Shown here: one piece after another, positions 7,395 to 15,718 of the stretch
How the letters are laid out: the number at the start of each line of letters is the position of its first letter
How positions within the stretch are numbered: position 1 is the first letter of the stretch
The notes under the pieces: generated by a model
The model's input: only the letters and a program-made list of their open reading frames with translations
Databases searched by the model: none
Told to the model about the DNA's origin: nothing
Made by a program: the position numbers and the translations under genes
Assembly (NCBI GenBank): GCA_044350805.1
Contig: JBILGU010000014.1
Location: 1 to 64,000, forward strand
Source: UBA6136 sp044350805
Lineage (GTDB): Bacteria > Pseudomonadota > Gammaproteobacteria > Methylococcales > Methylococcaceae
Reading direction: 5' to 3'
Length of the DNA stretch: 64,000 nucleotides

Positions 7395-8741
7395 CTAGTC
7401 GTGAAGATTGGCGCCGCCGGTTTCAATCACCTCTCGATAAAAATGGGCGCTGTCCTTGAGTGTTCTGGCCTGATTTTCAAAATTGACGTGGATGAGGCCA
7501 AAGCGTTTGGCGTAGCCGAAAGCCCACTCAAAATTATCCAGAAGTGACCAGGCAAAGTATCCCTTCAAGGGGACCCCGGCAGCGATGGCCTCCTGTGCTG
7601 CCAGGAGATGGCTTCTGAGATAGTTCGTTCGGCGTTGATCCGTGATCCGGCCGTCGGGATTGGGTCCGTCATCGAAGGCCGCCCCATTCTCGGTAATGTA
7701 GAGAGGCAGGTTGCCATACCGCGTGTTGACCCAAAGAAGACACCGCGTCAGACCTTCGGGAAATATCTCCCAACCCATGTCGGTCGTCCTCTCCGCTGGA
7801 GGTTCGACCCTCCCGGTCCGAAAGGGTGGGTTGCGAGGGGCATCCTCTACAACGGAGCGGCTGTAATAGTTGATGCCGAGAAAATCGATCGGTGTCTGGA
7901 TCAGACGAAAGTCCGCCTCGGCAAAGGACTCCGTCGAGGCCCCCCAGATGTCCTCCAGTTCCTCGGGATAACGGCCGAGAAAAAGGGGATCGAGGAACTG
8001 ACGATTCATCCAGGCATCCGCCCGCCGCGTGGCTGAAAGATCCGCAGGGCTTTCGCTCGCCGGATCCTTGGGCTCGAGGTTGACCACGATGCCGATCTCG
8101 CCCGAAGTCTCGGCCCTAAATGCCTGGACGGCCATTCCATGGGCTCTGAGGATGTTATGGGTGGCTTCTCGTGCGGCAACCATGCTGGTCAGTCCTGGGG
8201 GGTGAGATCCTGCGACATAACCTTCATGGACCATGACCCAGGGCTCGTTGAAGGTCGACCAGCGCGAAACCCTGGAGCCCAGTTCCTGGAAAACGACCGC
8301 CGCGTAGTCGGCAAACCAAGGGGCGGAATCCCGCTCTTGCCAACCGCCGCGCTCGCTCAGAGCCAACGGGTAGTCCCAGTGGTGGAGGGTCACATACGGC
8401 TCAATCCCAGCGCGCTCAAGAGCATCCAGCAAGCGTTTGTAGAAATCGAGGCCCGGCCCGTTGATAGGGCCTCGTCCTTCAGGAAGGATCCTGGCCCAAT
8501 TCAGACTGAAGCGATACGCCTGAAGTCCCATCTCCTGCATCAGCTGGATGTCTTCGGGATAGCGGCGGTAGTGATCACAGGCAACATCGCCGTGATCGTT
8601 ATTGATCACCCGTCCGGGTTGGTGGGAGAAGGCCTGCCAGTTGGAGGGTCCTGCGCCATCGGCGAGGGGGGAGCCTTCGATTTGGAAGGCGGACGTGGCT
8701 GCGCCCCAGACAAAATCCGTTGGAAACAAGGAAGAGGCCAT
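7395..8741 (-). CDS. GH1 family beta-glucosidase
   Basis: 448 residues, a typical single-domain cytoplasmic GH1 glycosidase that releases glucose from beta-linked disaccharides such as cellobiose. The N-terminal signature FVWGAATSAFQIEG is at 10-23. The acid/base Glu is E166 in NEP and the nucleophile E351 in ITENG; the C-terminal aglycone-site motif GYFAWSLLDNFEWAFGY is at 394-410. No signal peptide is present. It is the only carbohydrate-degrading enzyme of its type in the window, though glucokinase and glycogen phosphorylase are also encoded nearby and could use its product. GH1 substrate range cannot be read from sequence alone. Confidence 0.93.
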   Translation of the reverse strand: MASSLFPTDFVWGAATSAFQIEGSPLADGAGPSNWQAFSHQPGRVINNDHGDVACDHYRRYPEDIQLMQEMGLQAYRFSLNWARILPEGRGPINGPGLDFYKRLLDALERAGIEPYVTLHHWDYPLALSERGGWQERDSAPWFADYAAVVFQELGSRVSRWSTFNEPWVMVHEGYVAGSHPPGLTSMVAAREATHNILRAHGMAVQAFRAETSGEIGIVVNLEPKDPASESPADLSATRRADAWMNRQFLDPLFLGRYPEELEDIWGASTESFAEADFRLIQTPIDFLGINYYSRSVVEDAPRNPPFRTGRVEPPAERTTDMGWEIFPEGLTRCLLWVNTRYGNLPLYITENGAAFDDGPNPDGRITDQRRTNYLRSHLLAAQEAIAAGVPLKGYFAWSLLDNFEWAFGYAKRFGLIHVNFENQARTLKDSAHFYREVIETGGANLHD

Positions 8742-8855
8742 CGATCGTTCTCATGAAATACAACAGGGCCATTATTACCAACTGTCCTCCCGGGGAGAAG
8801 CTTCCGGAGGTGTTATGCTTCTTTCCCTTGATCCCATCGTCCTTGAGGCATTTCG

Positions 8856-9455
8856 TTGAGCCGAGTTGTTGTCGCTGCATTTCTGGGCACCCTCTTGGTG
8901 TCAGGCTGTGCCTCGGCGCCACCCAGAAACCCCTCCGATCTTTGCGCGATTTTTCGGGAGAAAGACGATTGGTATGAAGGGGCGCTCGCCAGTGAAGCGC
9001 GCTGGGATGTGCCGATACCGGTCCAGATGGCCATCATTCGCCATGAGTCGGCCTTTGTTTCCGATGCCCAGCCGCCAAGGACCTGGTTTTTGTTCATTCC
9101 AACGGGACGCGTTTCAAGTGCCTATGGCTACTCTCAGGCCCTGGACGGAACCTGGGAGCGCTATCTTCGGGTGACCGGACGCTGGAGTGCCAGCCGGGAT
9201 GATTTTGAGGATGCCGCCGACTTTGTGGGCTGGTATCTGAGGCAGACCTCACGGGAACTGGGTATTCCGACGGACGATGCCTATCGCCAGTATCTGGCCT
9301 ATCACGAAGGGCCATCGGGGTACGCGCGAGGGAGCTACCGACAGAAGGCCTGGCTGATGGATGTCGCCAAAAACGTGGCCCGGACGGCGCATCGCTACGA
9401 TGGGCAGCTGGCCGGTTGCCGAAGCGAATTCGATGAAGACTATGCAAGAAACTGA
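8856..9455 (+). CDS. Lytic transglycosylase-like (SLT fold) lipoprotein
   Basis: 199 residues starting at a TTG codon preceded by GAGG. The lipobox VSGC puts the lipidated Cys at residue 18. The mature protein has the SLT-type pattern: MAIIRHESAF with a candidate catalytic Glu near residue 64, then SSAYGYSQALDGTWERY and YLAYHEGPSGYARGSY, matching the ESxF, GxxQ and AYNxG motifs of lytic transglycosylases. It would cut peptidoglycan glycan strands from the outer membrane side, although activity has not been shown for most members of this subgroup. It is divergent from the beta-glucosidase across a 114-base gap and sits upstream of rlmKL. Confidence 0.8.
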   Translation: MSRVVVAAFLGTLLVSGCASAPPRNPSDLCAIFREKDDWYEGALASEARWDVPIPVQMAIIRHESAFVSDAQPPRTWFLFIPTGRVSSAYGYSQALDGTWERYLRVTGRWSASRDDFEDAADFVGWYLRQTSRELGIPTDDAYRQYLAYHEGPSGYARGSYRQKAWLMDVAKNVARTAHRYDGQLAGCRSEFDEDYARN

Positions 9456-9480
9456 AAATACCGCCGCGAGGCCGGAGCTG

Positions 9481-11694
9481 ATGGCATTCCACGCCACGAC
9501 ACCTTTAGGCCTTGAACTCCTTCTGGCCGATGAGCTGACTGCGCTGGGGGCCTCTTCGGTGGTGCCGGGTCGGGCTGGCGTGGCGTTCGAGGGGGGTCTT
9601 GAAACCGCCTACCGGGCCTGCCTCTGGAGCCGCCTGGCAAACCGAATTTTGTGGCCTCTCGACCGTTTTCCTGCAGCGAGCATTGAACAGCTCTATGACG
9701 GCGTTCGCGGGGTGGAGTGGTCCCACTATCTCGACACCGAAACGGTGATCGCGGTGGATTTTGCCTCTAGCCGGTCGGCCATTACGCATACCCTTTTTGG
9801 CGCCCAAAAGGTCAAGGATGCCGTCGTTGACTATTTCATGGACTTGAGTGGTAAGCGGCCCTCGGTCGATCTTGCAAACCCGGATCTTCGGATCAACCTT
9901 TATCTGGATCGGGATCAGGCCACCTTAAGTCTTGATCTTTCAGGGGACAGTCTGCACCGAAGGGGATACCGACTTGAGGGGGGCAAGGCGCCGCTCAAGG
10001 AAAATCTGGCAGCAGCCATTCTCATTCGAGCCGGCTGGCCTGAAATCGCCAAGGACGGCGGATCCTTCCTTGATCCTCTGTGTGGATCGGGGACGCTGCC
10101 GATCGAAGCGGCGCTGATGGCATCCGACACGGCGCCCGGTCTTCTTCGCTCCTGGTTTGGCTTCATGGCGATCCCCGATCATGATCCCAATGTGTGGCTC
10201 AATCTCCGGGATGAAGCGCAAGAGCGCAGTCGCAAGGGGCGAGAGTCGATGCCATTGATCCGGGGCTCAGACATCGATCGGCGGGCCCTGAGTGTAGCGA
10301 AGGCGAATCTGGAGCGTTCCGGTTTTCTCGATCAGGTCTCATTGACTCTGGGGTCTGTCGCTGACGCGCGGCCCGAGGGCCGTGCGGGCCTGGTCGTCAC
10401 CAATCCGCCTTATGGCGAAAGGCTCGGGGATGAAGAATCTTTGGTGCCCTTGTATCGCCTTTTGGGGGAGACGCTGAGGTCCCATTTTGAGGGATACCGG
10501 GCCAGTGTTTTTACGGCAAATCCCGAACTGGCCTTCAAATTGGGAATCCGCGCTCGAAAGCAGTATGCCTTGTTCAATGGCAGTCTGCCGTGCAAGTTGC
10601 TGAATTTTGAAATCAGCAGCGAACGTCATTTCACACCTGCTGAGGGGGGTCCGCTAACGCCGGAAGAAAGGGAGCAGCGCAAATGGCTCCGAAAACTCCG
10701 GGAGGTGGACTTAACTTCGGGGGGCGCAGAAATGATCGCGAACCGGTTGCGAAAAAATCTTCGCAATCTGGGCCGTTGGGCGCGACAGAACGACATTGCC
10801 TGCTACCGTCTCTACGATGCTGATCTTCCTGAATACGCAATGGCCGTCGATCTTTATGACTGCGAAGGGGTTCTCAGGGCCCATGTGCAGGAATATGAAG
10901 CGCCCTCGACGGTTGATCCGGTCAAAGCCGAGCAACGACTGATCGAGTTCATGGCGGCGTTGCCGGCGGTCCTTGAAATTCCTCCCGAACAGGTGGTGCT
11001 CAAGATTCGAAAACGCCAAAAGGGTTTGAGCCAGTATGAGAAGCAGTCGGAGAAAGGTCATTTCCTGGCCGTTCAGGAAGCAGGACTCAAGTTTCGAATC
11101 AATCTTGAGGACTATCTCGATACGGGGCTTTTTCTTGACCATCGAATCACCCGACAACTGATCGGGTCCATGGCTTCCAAGAAGCGGTTTTTGAATCTTT
11201 TCGCCTATACGGGCTCGGCGACAGTCCATGCTGCGGCAGGGGGGGCGACGTCCACTCTGAGCGTGGATCTTTCGAATACCTATCTTGATTGGGCGGAGGC
11301 CAACATGGCCCTCAATGGCTTTAGCGGCCCATCGCACCGATTCCTTCGCGCCGATTGTCTGGCCTGGCTTGAAGAGGCGGCCCAGAACCCCGAGCGTTTT
11401 GACCTGATTTTCCTGGACCCCCCCACCTTTTCGACCTCCAAGCGGATGGCCGGGACCCTGGATGTCCAAAGGGATCACGTCGGGATGATTCGTTTGGCGA
11501 TGGCCATTCTGGCGCCGGGGGGAGGCCTCGTCTTTACGACCAATCAACGCAAGTTCAAATTGGACCGCGCCACGCTGGAGGATCTTCTGATTGAGGACAT
11601 CAGCGCAAAAACCCTGCCCAAGGATTTCGAGAGAAATCCGCGAATCCATATGGGGTGGATCCTTCGCTCAGGACAGACCGAGAATGGGGGCTGA
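9481..11694 (+). CDS. rlmL: RlmKL, bifunctional 23S rRNA methyltransferase
   Basis: 737 residues from the ATG at 9481, chosen because MAFHATTPLGLELLL aligns with the start of known RlmKL; in-frame ATGs at 9433 and 9442 are possible. The protein joins two methyltransferases: an N-terminal THUMP plus RlmL domain, which makes m2G2445 in 23S rRNA, and a C-terminal RlmK domain, which makes m7G2069. Visible motifs are DPLCGSGTLPIEAA and TNPPYGERLG in the first half, and LNLFAYTGSATVHAA and DLIFLDPPTFSTSKRM in the second. The fused form is typical of Gammaproteobacteria. It lies 25 bases after the SLT lipoprotein and 2 bases before acylphosphatase. Confidence 0.95.
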   Translation: MAFHATTPLGLELLLADELTALGASSVVPGRAGVAFEGGLETAYRACLWSRLANRILWPLDRFPAASIEQLYDGVRGVEWSHYLDTETVIAVDFASSRSAITHTLFGAQKVKDAVVDYFMDLSGKRPSVDLANPDLRINLYLDRDQATLSLDLSGDSLHRRGYRLEGGKAPLKENLAAAILIRAGWPEIAKDGGSFLDPLCGSGTLPIEAALMASDTAPGLLRSWFGFMAIPDHDPNVWLNLRDEAQERSRKGRESMPLIRGSDIDRRALSVAKANLERSGFLDQVSLTLGSVADARPEGRAGLVVTNPPYGERLGDEESLVPLYRLLGETLRSHFEGYRASVFTANPELAFKLGIRARKQYALFNGSLPCKLLNFEISSERHFTPAEGGPLTPEEREQRKWLRKLREVDLTSGGAEMIANRLRKNLRNLGRWARQNDIACYRLYDADLPEYAMAVDLYDCEGVLRAHVQEYEAPSTVDPVKAEQRLIEFMAALPAVLEIPPEQVVLKIRKRQKGLSQYEKQSEKGHFLAVQEAGLKFRINLEDYLDTGLFLDHRITRQLIGSMASKKRFLNLFAYTGSATVHAAAGGATSTLSVDLSNTYLDWAEANMALNGFSGPSHRFLRADCLAWLEEAAQNPERFDLIFLDPPTFSTSKRMAGTLDVQRDHVGMIRLAMAILAPGGGLVFTTNQRKFKLDRATLEDLLIEDISAKTLPKDFERNPRIHMGWILRSGQTENGG

Positions 11695-11696
11695 GA

Positions 11697-11978
11697 GTGG
11701 AATCTGCCCGCGTGCGAGTCATCGTGAGTGGACGCGTTCAGGGAGTTTTTTTTCGGGAATCTACCCGAAGAAAAGCCGTCGAGCTCGGGCTTTGTGGCTG
11801 GGTCAGAAATCTTCCTGACCAGAGTGTTGAATGGGTTGCTGAGGGCGATCACTCAGGCCTTCAGGCCCTGATTCAATGGTGCAGGGCGGGAGGTCCGCCC
11901 ATGGCTCGGGTCGATCGTGTGGATGTTCTGGATGCACCCGAGAGTGACCTCGATCCCGGTTTTCTGATTTTGCGCTAG
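11697..11978 (+). CDS. Acylphosphatase
   Basis: 93 residues from a GTG at 11697, just after the rlmKL stop and with GGGGG upstream; the in-frame ATG at 11655 would lie inside rlmKL. Acylphosphatases hydrolyse acyl phosphates such as acetyl or carbamoyl phosphate. The catalytic signature VSGRVQGVFFRESTRRKA carries the phosphate-loop Arg (FFRE); LCGWVRNLPDQSVEWVAEG carries the catalytic Asn. The stop codon shares a CTAG palindrome (11975-11978) with the convergent kdsB stop. Confidence 0.93.
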   Translation: MESARVRVIVSGRVQGVFFRESTRRKAVELGLCGWVRNLPDQSVEWVAEGDHSGLQALIQWCRAGGPPMARVDRVDVLDAPESDLDPGFLILR

Positions 11979-12733
11979 CTTTCGAGCATTCGGCTGACCC
12001 GCGCGAGGTCCTCTGCCGTGTCGACCCCTGCGTGGGGGGGCTCGGCCACCGTCATCACCTTGATCTTTTCGCCTTGCCAAAGGATCCGGAGTTGCTCCAG
12101 GGCTTCGATCTGTTCCAATGCCGATTGAGGCCATCGCACATAACGGCGTAAAAACCCGGCGCGATAGGCGTAGATCCCGATGTGACGAAGCCATGGACTC
12201 GATGGCGGCAGTGAGTTCTGCGTTTCGCGAAAATGATCCCGGTGCCAGGGGATGGGCGCTCGGCTGAAATAGAGCGCATGCCCCTCTCGATTGGTGACGA
12301 CCTTTACCGCATTCGGATCGAAGACTTCTTGCGCCTCCCTGATCGGTGCGGCGAGGGTGGCGACGCTCGCCTCCCGATCCGCTGCCAGAGCTTCAGCGAG
12401 CTCCCGGACCAGGCTCGGCTGCATCAAGGGTTCATCCCCCTGAAGGTTGACCACCAGCGTGTCATCCGACCACCCTTCGATCTCTGCGATCTCGGTAATC
12501 CGGTCAGTGCCACTGGCATGGTCTGCCCGGGTCATCAGAGCCTTCACCTTGAGCCCTGCAACCGCCTCGACGATACGGGTGTCGTCAGTGGCAACGAAGA
12601 CGTCCCCACCGGCTTCAAGAGCCCGCTCGCAAACGTGAACGATCATCGGCTTGCCGGCAATATCCAGCAAGGGTTTGCCCGGCAATCGACTGGAGCCAAA
12701 CCGCGCCGGAATAACCGTTTTGAACGGTGTCAT
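11975..12733 (-). CDS. kdsB: KdsB, CMP-KDO synthetase
   Basis: 252 residues, the usual length. The enzyme activates 3-deoxy-D-manno-octulosonate with CTP for lipopolysaccharide core synthesis. The nucleotidyltransferase motifs IPARFGSSRLPGKPL (residues 8-22), VFVATDD, HASGTDRI and VNLQGDEP are all seen. It is the last gene of an exbB-exbD-Trm112-like-kdsB unit and is separated from the preceding small gene by 2 bases. Confidence 0.96.
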   Translation of the reverse strand: MTPFKTVIPARFGSSRLPGKPLLDIAGKPMIVHVCERALEAGGDVFVATDDTRIVEAVAGLKVKALMTRADHASGTDRITEIAEIEGWSDDTLVVNLQGDEPLMQPSLVRELAEALAADREASVATLAAPIREAQEVFDPNAVKVVTNREGHALYFSRAPIPWHRDHFRETQNSLPPSSPWLRHIGIYAYRAGFLRRYVRWPQSALEQIEALEQLRILWQGEKIKVMTVAEPPHAGVDTAEDLARVSRMLES

Positions 12734-12735
12734 GG

Positions 12736-12945
12736 CTAGTCGACGAGAGCCGTCTTTTTGGGGAGCGCGTCGTATTCCTCAAGGCTGATGCGGCGCGCTT
12801 CGACTTCCAGCATGACCGGAATGCCATCACGGACCGGAAAAGCCAGTTTGTCCGCACGGCAAACTAACTCTTCTTGGGATTCGAGAAAAACGAGATCGGA
12901 CTTGCAGATCGGGCAGACCAGGATTTCCAGTAATTTCTTGTCCAT
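12736..12945 (-). CDS. Trm112-like (YcaR family) small zinc-binding protein
   Basis: 69 residues. Begins MDKKLLEILVCPICKSDL with a CPxC pair and later has ELVCRADKLAFPVRDGIPVML, the typical core of the YcaR/Trm112-like family. In this bacterial branch one of the zinc-binding cysteines is often lost. The gene normally lies between lpxK and kdsB; here it follows exbD directly and no lpxK is present. Its function in bacteria is not settled. Confidence 0.93.
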   Translation of the reverse strand: MDKKLLEILVCPICKSDLVFLESQEELVCRADKLAFPVRDGIPVMLEVEARRISLEEYDALPKKTALVD

Positions 12946-12974
12946 GCATTCCTCAGGTGTGAAAAGGGTCGGGT

Positions 12975-13394
12975 TTAATGGGGGGAGGCCTTTACGGTGG
13001 CGAAGCTGATGCGCTGGAAGCCGAGCTGTTCGAGTGCTTCCAGTGTCAGCACCAGAGCCTGGTGGCGGGAGTTTTGGTCTGCCTCGATCAGAATCAAGGG
13101 GTCCTGCTGTTCACCCGCTGCGGTCTTGAGGGCGGTCTGAATCGTTGCGCTGGTTGCGACGGGGACGGGTTGCCCTGCAATCAGGAAGCGACCCTCGGCG
13201 TCAATCAGAATCGCCAGCGGCTTTTCTGGGGAGAGGGGCGCTGTGGAACGGGCTTCAGGCAGGCGAATTTCAAGCCCTGTTTGTTGGGCAAATGTCGTGG
13301 TCATCACCAAAAAAATCAAAAGGATGATCAGAACATCAATGAGAGGGATCAGATTGAGTTCCGGCTCATCGCGGTCATGGGGCCTGAAATTCAT
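12975..13394 (-). CDS. exbD: ExbD/TolR family biopolymer transport protein
   Basis: 139 residues. Short cytoplasmic N terminus (RPHDRDEPELNLIPLIDV), one membrane helix (LIILLIFLVMTTTF) with the conserved membrane Asp in LIDV near residue 20, and a periplasmic domain. It works with ExbB as a proton-driven motor that energises outer-membrane transport through TonB, or envelope upkeep like TolR. Its start overlaps the exbB stop by 4 bases. No tonB or tol genes are in the window, so the partner is unknown. Confidence 0.92.
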   Translation of the reverse strand: MNFRPHDRDEPELNLIPLIDVLIILLIFLVMTTTFAQQTGLEIRLPEARSTAPLSPEKPLAILIDAEGRFLIAGQPVPVATSATIQTALKTAAGEQQDPLILIEADQNSRHQALVLTLEALEQLGFQRISFATVKASPH

Positions 13395-14026
13395 TCGGTC
13401 GGCTCAGGGTGGCCTTTCGAGTCAAGGCTTTCTATGAATTGGACGGCCTCTTCTTCCATGCGGACAGTCAATTCGTTGATTCGCCCCCTGAAGAAACGGT
13501 AAAAAATCAGACTGGGTATGGCCACGGCAAGCCCTGCGGCCGTAGACATCAGAATTTCTGAAATCCCCCCCGCCAGAAGGGCAGGATTCTGGACCGCCCC
13601 TTGGGCGCCGGCGCTCGAAAACGAGGAGAACACGGTCATCATGCCAAGGACGCTTCCAAGAAGCCCAAGGTAAGGTGAAACCGAGGCAATCGTCCCGAGG
13701 GTATTGAGATAACGTTCAAGCGTATGAACGACCTGTCGTCCGGCATGCTCGACCGCATCCTGCATGGGCTCTCGCCCCTGTGACCTTGTGGCCAGGGCCG
13801 CGGCCAGAATAGCGCCCAAGGGTGAACCGATCCTGAGGGATCTGAGTGTGCGGTGGTCAATTTGTCCGTCGCGGTGCAGTCGGTAGACCTCGGGGATCAG
13901 ATCGGCGGGCATCACCTGCTGGGTTCGAAGCGCCCAAAATCGCTCCAGCACGATCGCCATGGAAACGATGGAGCAGATGACCAGGGGTGCCATCATCCAG
14001 CCGCCTAGCTTGAAGATCTCGATCAC
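13391..14026 (-). CDS. exbB: ExbB/TolQ family proton channel protein
   Basis: 211 residues with three membrane helices: one near the N terminus (MMAPLVICSIVSMAIVLERF) and two in the second half (LGTIASVSPYLGLLGSVLGM and LLAGGISEILMSTAAGLAVA). The region SPYLGLLGSVLGMMTVF is the MotA/TolQ/ExbB signature. It opens the exbB-exbD-Trm112-like-kdsB unit, divergent from lptM. In several Gammaproteobacteria exbBD precede lpxK and kdsB, which supports a motor linked to the LPS gene group. Confidence 0.92.
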   Translation of the reverse strand: MIEIFKLGGWMMAPLVICSIVSMAIVLERFWALRTQQVMPADLIPEVYRLHRDGQIDHRTLRSLRIGSPLGAILAAALATRSQGREPMQDAVEHAGRQVVHTLERYLNTLGTIASVSPYLGLLGSVLGMMTVFSSFSSAGAQGAVQNPALLAGGISEILMSTAAGLAVAIPSLIFYRFFRGRINELTVRMEEEAVQFIESLDSKGHPEPTE

Positions 14027-14122
14027 GGTACCCGTTGCTGTCTAGAAGAGGGGGATAGCCCCTGAATGGGGGTTTTTGTGTGTCTTCTATTCTAACATCC
14101 ACCGATCATCGGGGGGGTCGCT

Positions 14123-14152
14123 CTGACGGTGGATCCTCGGTTCGACTACAAT
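14123..14152 (+). promoter_or_regulatory. Likely sigma70 promoter of the lptM-lysA-dapF operon
   Basis: CTGACG (14123-14128), 18-base spacer and TACAAT (14147-14152), 40 bases upstream of the lptM start. A short C4/G4 hairpin followed by T5 (14059-14077) lies upstream and may insulate it from other transcription. It shares the 165-base divergent region with exbB. Confidence 0.5.
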
Positions 14153-14191
14153 ACGGATACCCTCGTCCACCGAGATTGCCCCGGTTTTTTC

Positions 14192-14464
14192 ATGGCTTCA
14201 CTTCGATTGAAACATCCCGCCCTTTGCGTTTTGGTACCGATGCTGGTCCTGGATATTTCCGGATGTGGGCAAAAAGGGCCGCTTTACATGGAGGGGCATG
14301 AGCCTAAGTCGCAACGTGCGGTCGCCAAGAAGCGGCGCGAGGACCAGGCCAAACAAGCGGAGGATGCCCTTCGGGCGCAATCGTCCGGCATGCCCCGAGA
14401 AGAGGCACCGGATCTGAGCGAGAAAGACAACATGCCAGTCCTGGCCCCATCTGCACCGAACTAA
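14192..14464 (+). CDS. lptM: LptM (YifL) family lipoprotein
   Basis: 90 residues from the ATG at 14192. A signal peptide ends in the lipobox ISGC, and the conserved lipoprotein motif CGQKGPLY follows at once, which identifies LptM. The tail (from about residue 35) is hydrophilic and rich in Lys, Arg, Glu and Pro. LptM assists oxidative maturation of the LPS export pore LptD. Its position directly before lysA and dapF matches the order in pseudomonads and relatives. The lysA ATG starts 3 bases after its stop codon. Confidence 0.88.
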   Translation: MASLRLKHPALCVLVPMLVLDISGCGQKGPLYMEGHEPKSQRAVAKKRREDQAKQAEDALRAQSSGMPREEAPDLSEKDNMPVLAPSAPN

Positions 14465-15715
14465 ATGGATTACTTCAACGAACGATCTGGACGGCTTTAT
14501 GCCGAAGAGATCCCCCTGACGACGCTGGCCGAGACGCATGGCACGCCCCTTTATGTGTACTCTCGAGCAACCCTTGAACGCCACTATCGCGCCTTTGATG
14601 AAGCATTTGGCGGCAAGGAGCACCTGATTTGCTATGCCGTCAAGGCGAACTCCAACCTGGCCGTACTCAATGTGCTGGCTCGTCTGGGCTCGGGCTTCGA
14701 CATTGTCTCCGCGGGCGAATTGGAGCGCGTGCTGAGAGCCGGTGGCGATCCATTCCGCGTGGTTTTTTCAGGTGTTGGAAAGCGCGAGGACGAGCTTCGT
14801 CGGGCCCTTGAAGTAGGCATTCGCTGTTTCAACGTGGAGGTCCCGGACGAGCTGGATATTCTGAATCGACTGGCCGGAGAGCGGGGGGTTCTGGCGCCGA
14901 TCTCCCTCAGGGTCAATCCCGATGTCGATGCCAAGACGCACCCCTATATTTCCACGGGTCTGCGTGAGAACAAATTCGGGATCCCCATGGATGCTGCGTT
15001 CGTGGAGTATCTGCGGGCAAAAACATTGCCGAACCTCAAAATCGTCGGGATTGACTGCCATATTGGCTCCCAGTTGACCAAGATCGATCCATTCCTGGAT
15101 GCCTTTGATCGCCTTTTAGGCATGGTGGATCGTCTGGCCGGGGAGGGCATTGTTCTTGAGCACATTGATATCGGAGGCGGGCTTGGCATTCGGTACAACG
15201 ATGAGAGCCCGCCCGAACCCAGAGAATACGCCGCGGCCGTGATAGATCGACTCAAGGGGCGAAATGTCTCCCTGTTCATGGAGCCTGGACGCGCGATCGT
15301 CGGGAATGCAGGGGTTCTCCTGACCCGAGTGCTTTATCTCAAGTCAAACGGCGAAAAGCATTTTGCTGTCGTGGATGCGGCCATGAATGACCTCATTCGT
15401 CCTTCGCTCTATCAGGCCTGGCAGGCGATTCTTCCGGTTGAGGTTCCGACCGCGTCCGAGACACAGAGCTATGACATTGTTGGCCCGGTTTGCGAGACCG
15501 GAGACTTTCTGGGGAAAGATCGCGAGCTCGCGATCGTCCCGGGGGATGTTCTTGCCGTTCGCTCCGCGGGTGCCTATGGCTTCACGATGAGTTCCAACTA
15601 CAATTCGCGCCCCCGAGCGGCTGAGATTCTGGTGGACGGAGACCGTGCCCATGTCGTGAGGCAGCGTGAGACCCTAGAGGGACTTTTTTCCCTTGAAAGC
15701 GTTCTTCCCGAGTAA
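14465..15715 (+). CDS. lysA: LysA, diaminopimelate decarboxylase
   Basis: 416 residues. Decarboxylates meso-diaminopimelate to L-lysine, the last step of lysine synthesis. PLP-binding Lys60 is in CYAVKANSNLAVL. HIDIGGGLGI is the phosphate-binding glycine motif, and VGPVCETGDFLGKDR carries the Cys/Glu substrate-binding residues at the dimer interface; YNSRPRAAE is seen near the end. It is translationally close to lptM and dapF. The ORF start at 14465 is used; it fits the family length. Confidence 0.96.
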   Translation: MDYFNERSGRLYAEEIPLTTLAETHGTPLYVYSRATLERHYRAFDEAFGGKEHLICYAVKANSNLAVLNVLARLGSGFDIVSAGELERVLRAGGDPFRVVFSGVGKREDELRRALEVGIRCFNVEVPDELDILNRLAGERGVLAPISLRVNPDVDAKTHPYISTGLRENKFGIPMDAAFVEYLRAKTLPNLKIVGIDCHIGSQLTKIDPFLDAFDRLLGMVDRLAGEGIVLEHIDIGGGLGIRYNDESPPEPREYAAAVIDRLKGRNVSLFMEPGRAIVGNAGVLLTRVLYLKSNGEKHFAVVDAAMNDLIRPSLYQAWQAILPVEVPTASETQSYDIVGPVCETGDFLGKDRELAIVPGDVLAVRSAGAYGFTMSSNYNSRPRAAEILVDGDRAHVVRQRETLEGLFSLESVLPE

Positions 15716-15718
15716 AAA

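Noticed and set aside
8720..8977. 85-codon plus-strand open frame overlapping the SLT lipoprotein start
   Set aside because: Out of frame with the lipoprotein, whose signal peptide and SLT motifs make it the real gene.
10711..11649. 312-codon open frame on the minus strand
   Set aside because: Antisense shadow of the RlmK half of rlmKL; no recognisable domain.
14055..14077. C4/G4 hairpin followed by T5 between exbB and lptM
   Set aside because: No plus-strand gene lies upstream to be terminated and the stem is only 4 bp, so it was not listed as a terminator on its own.
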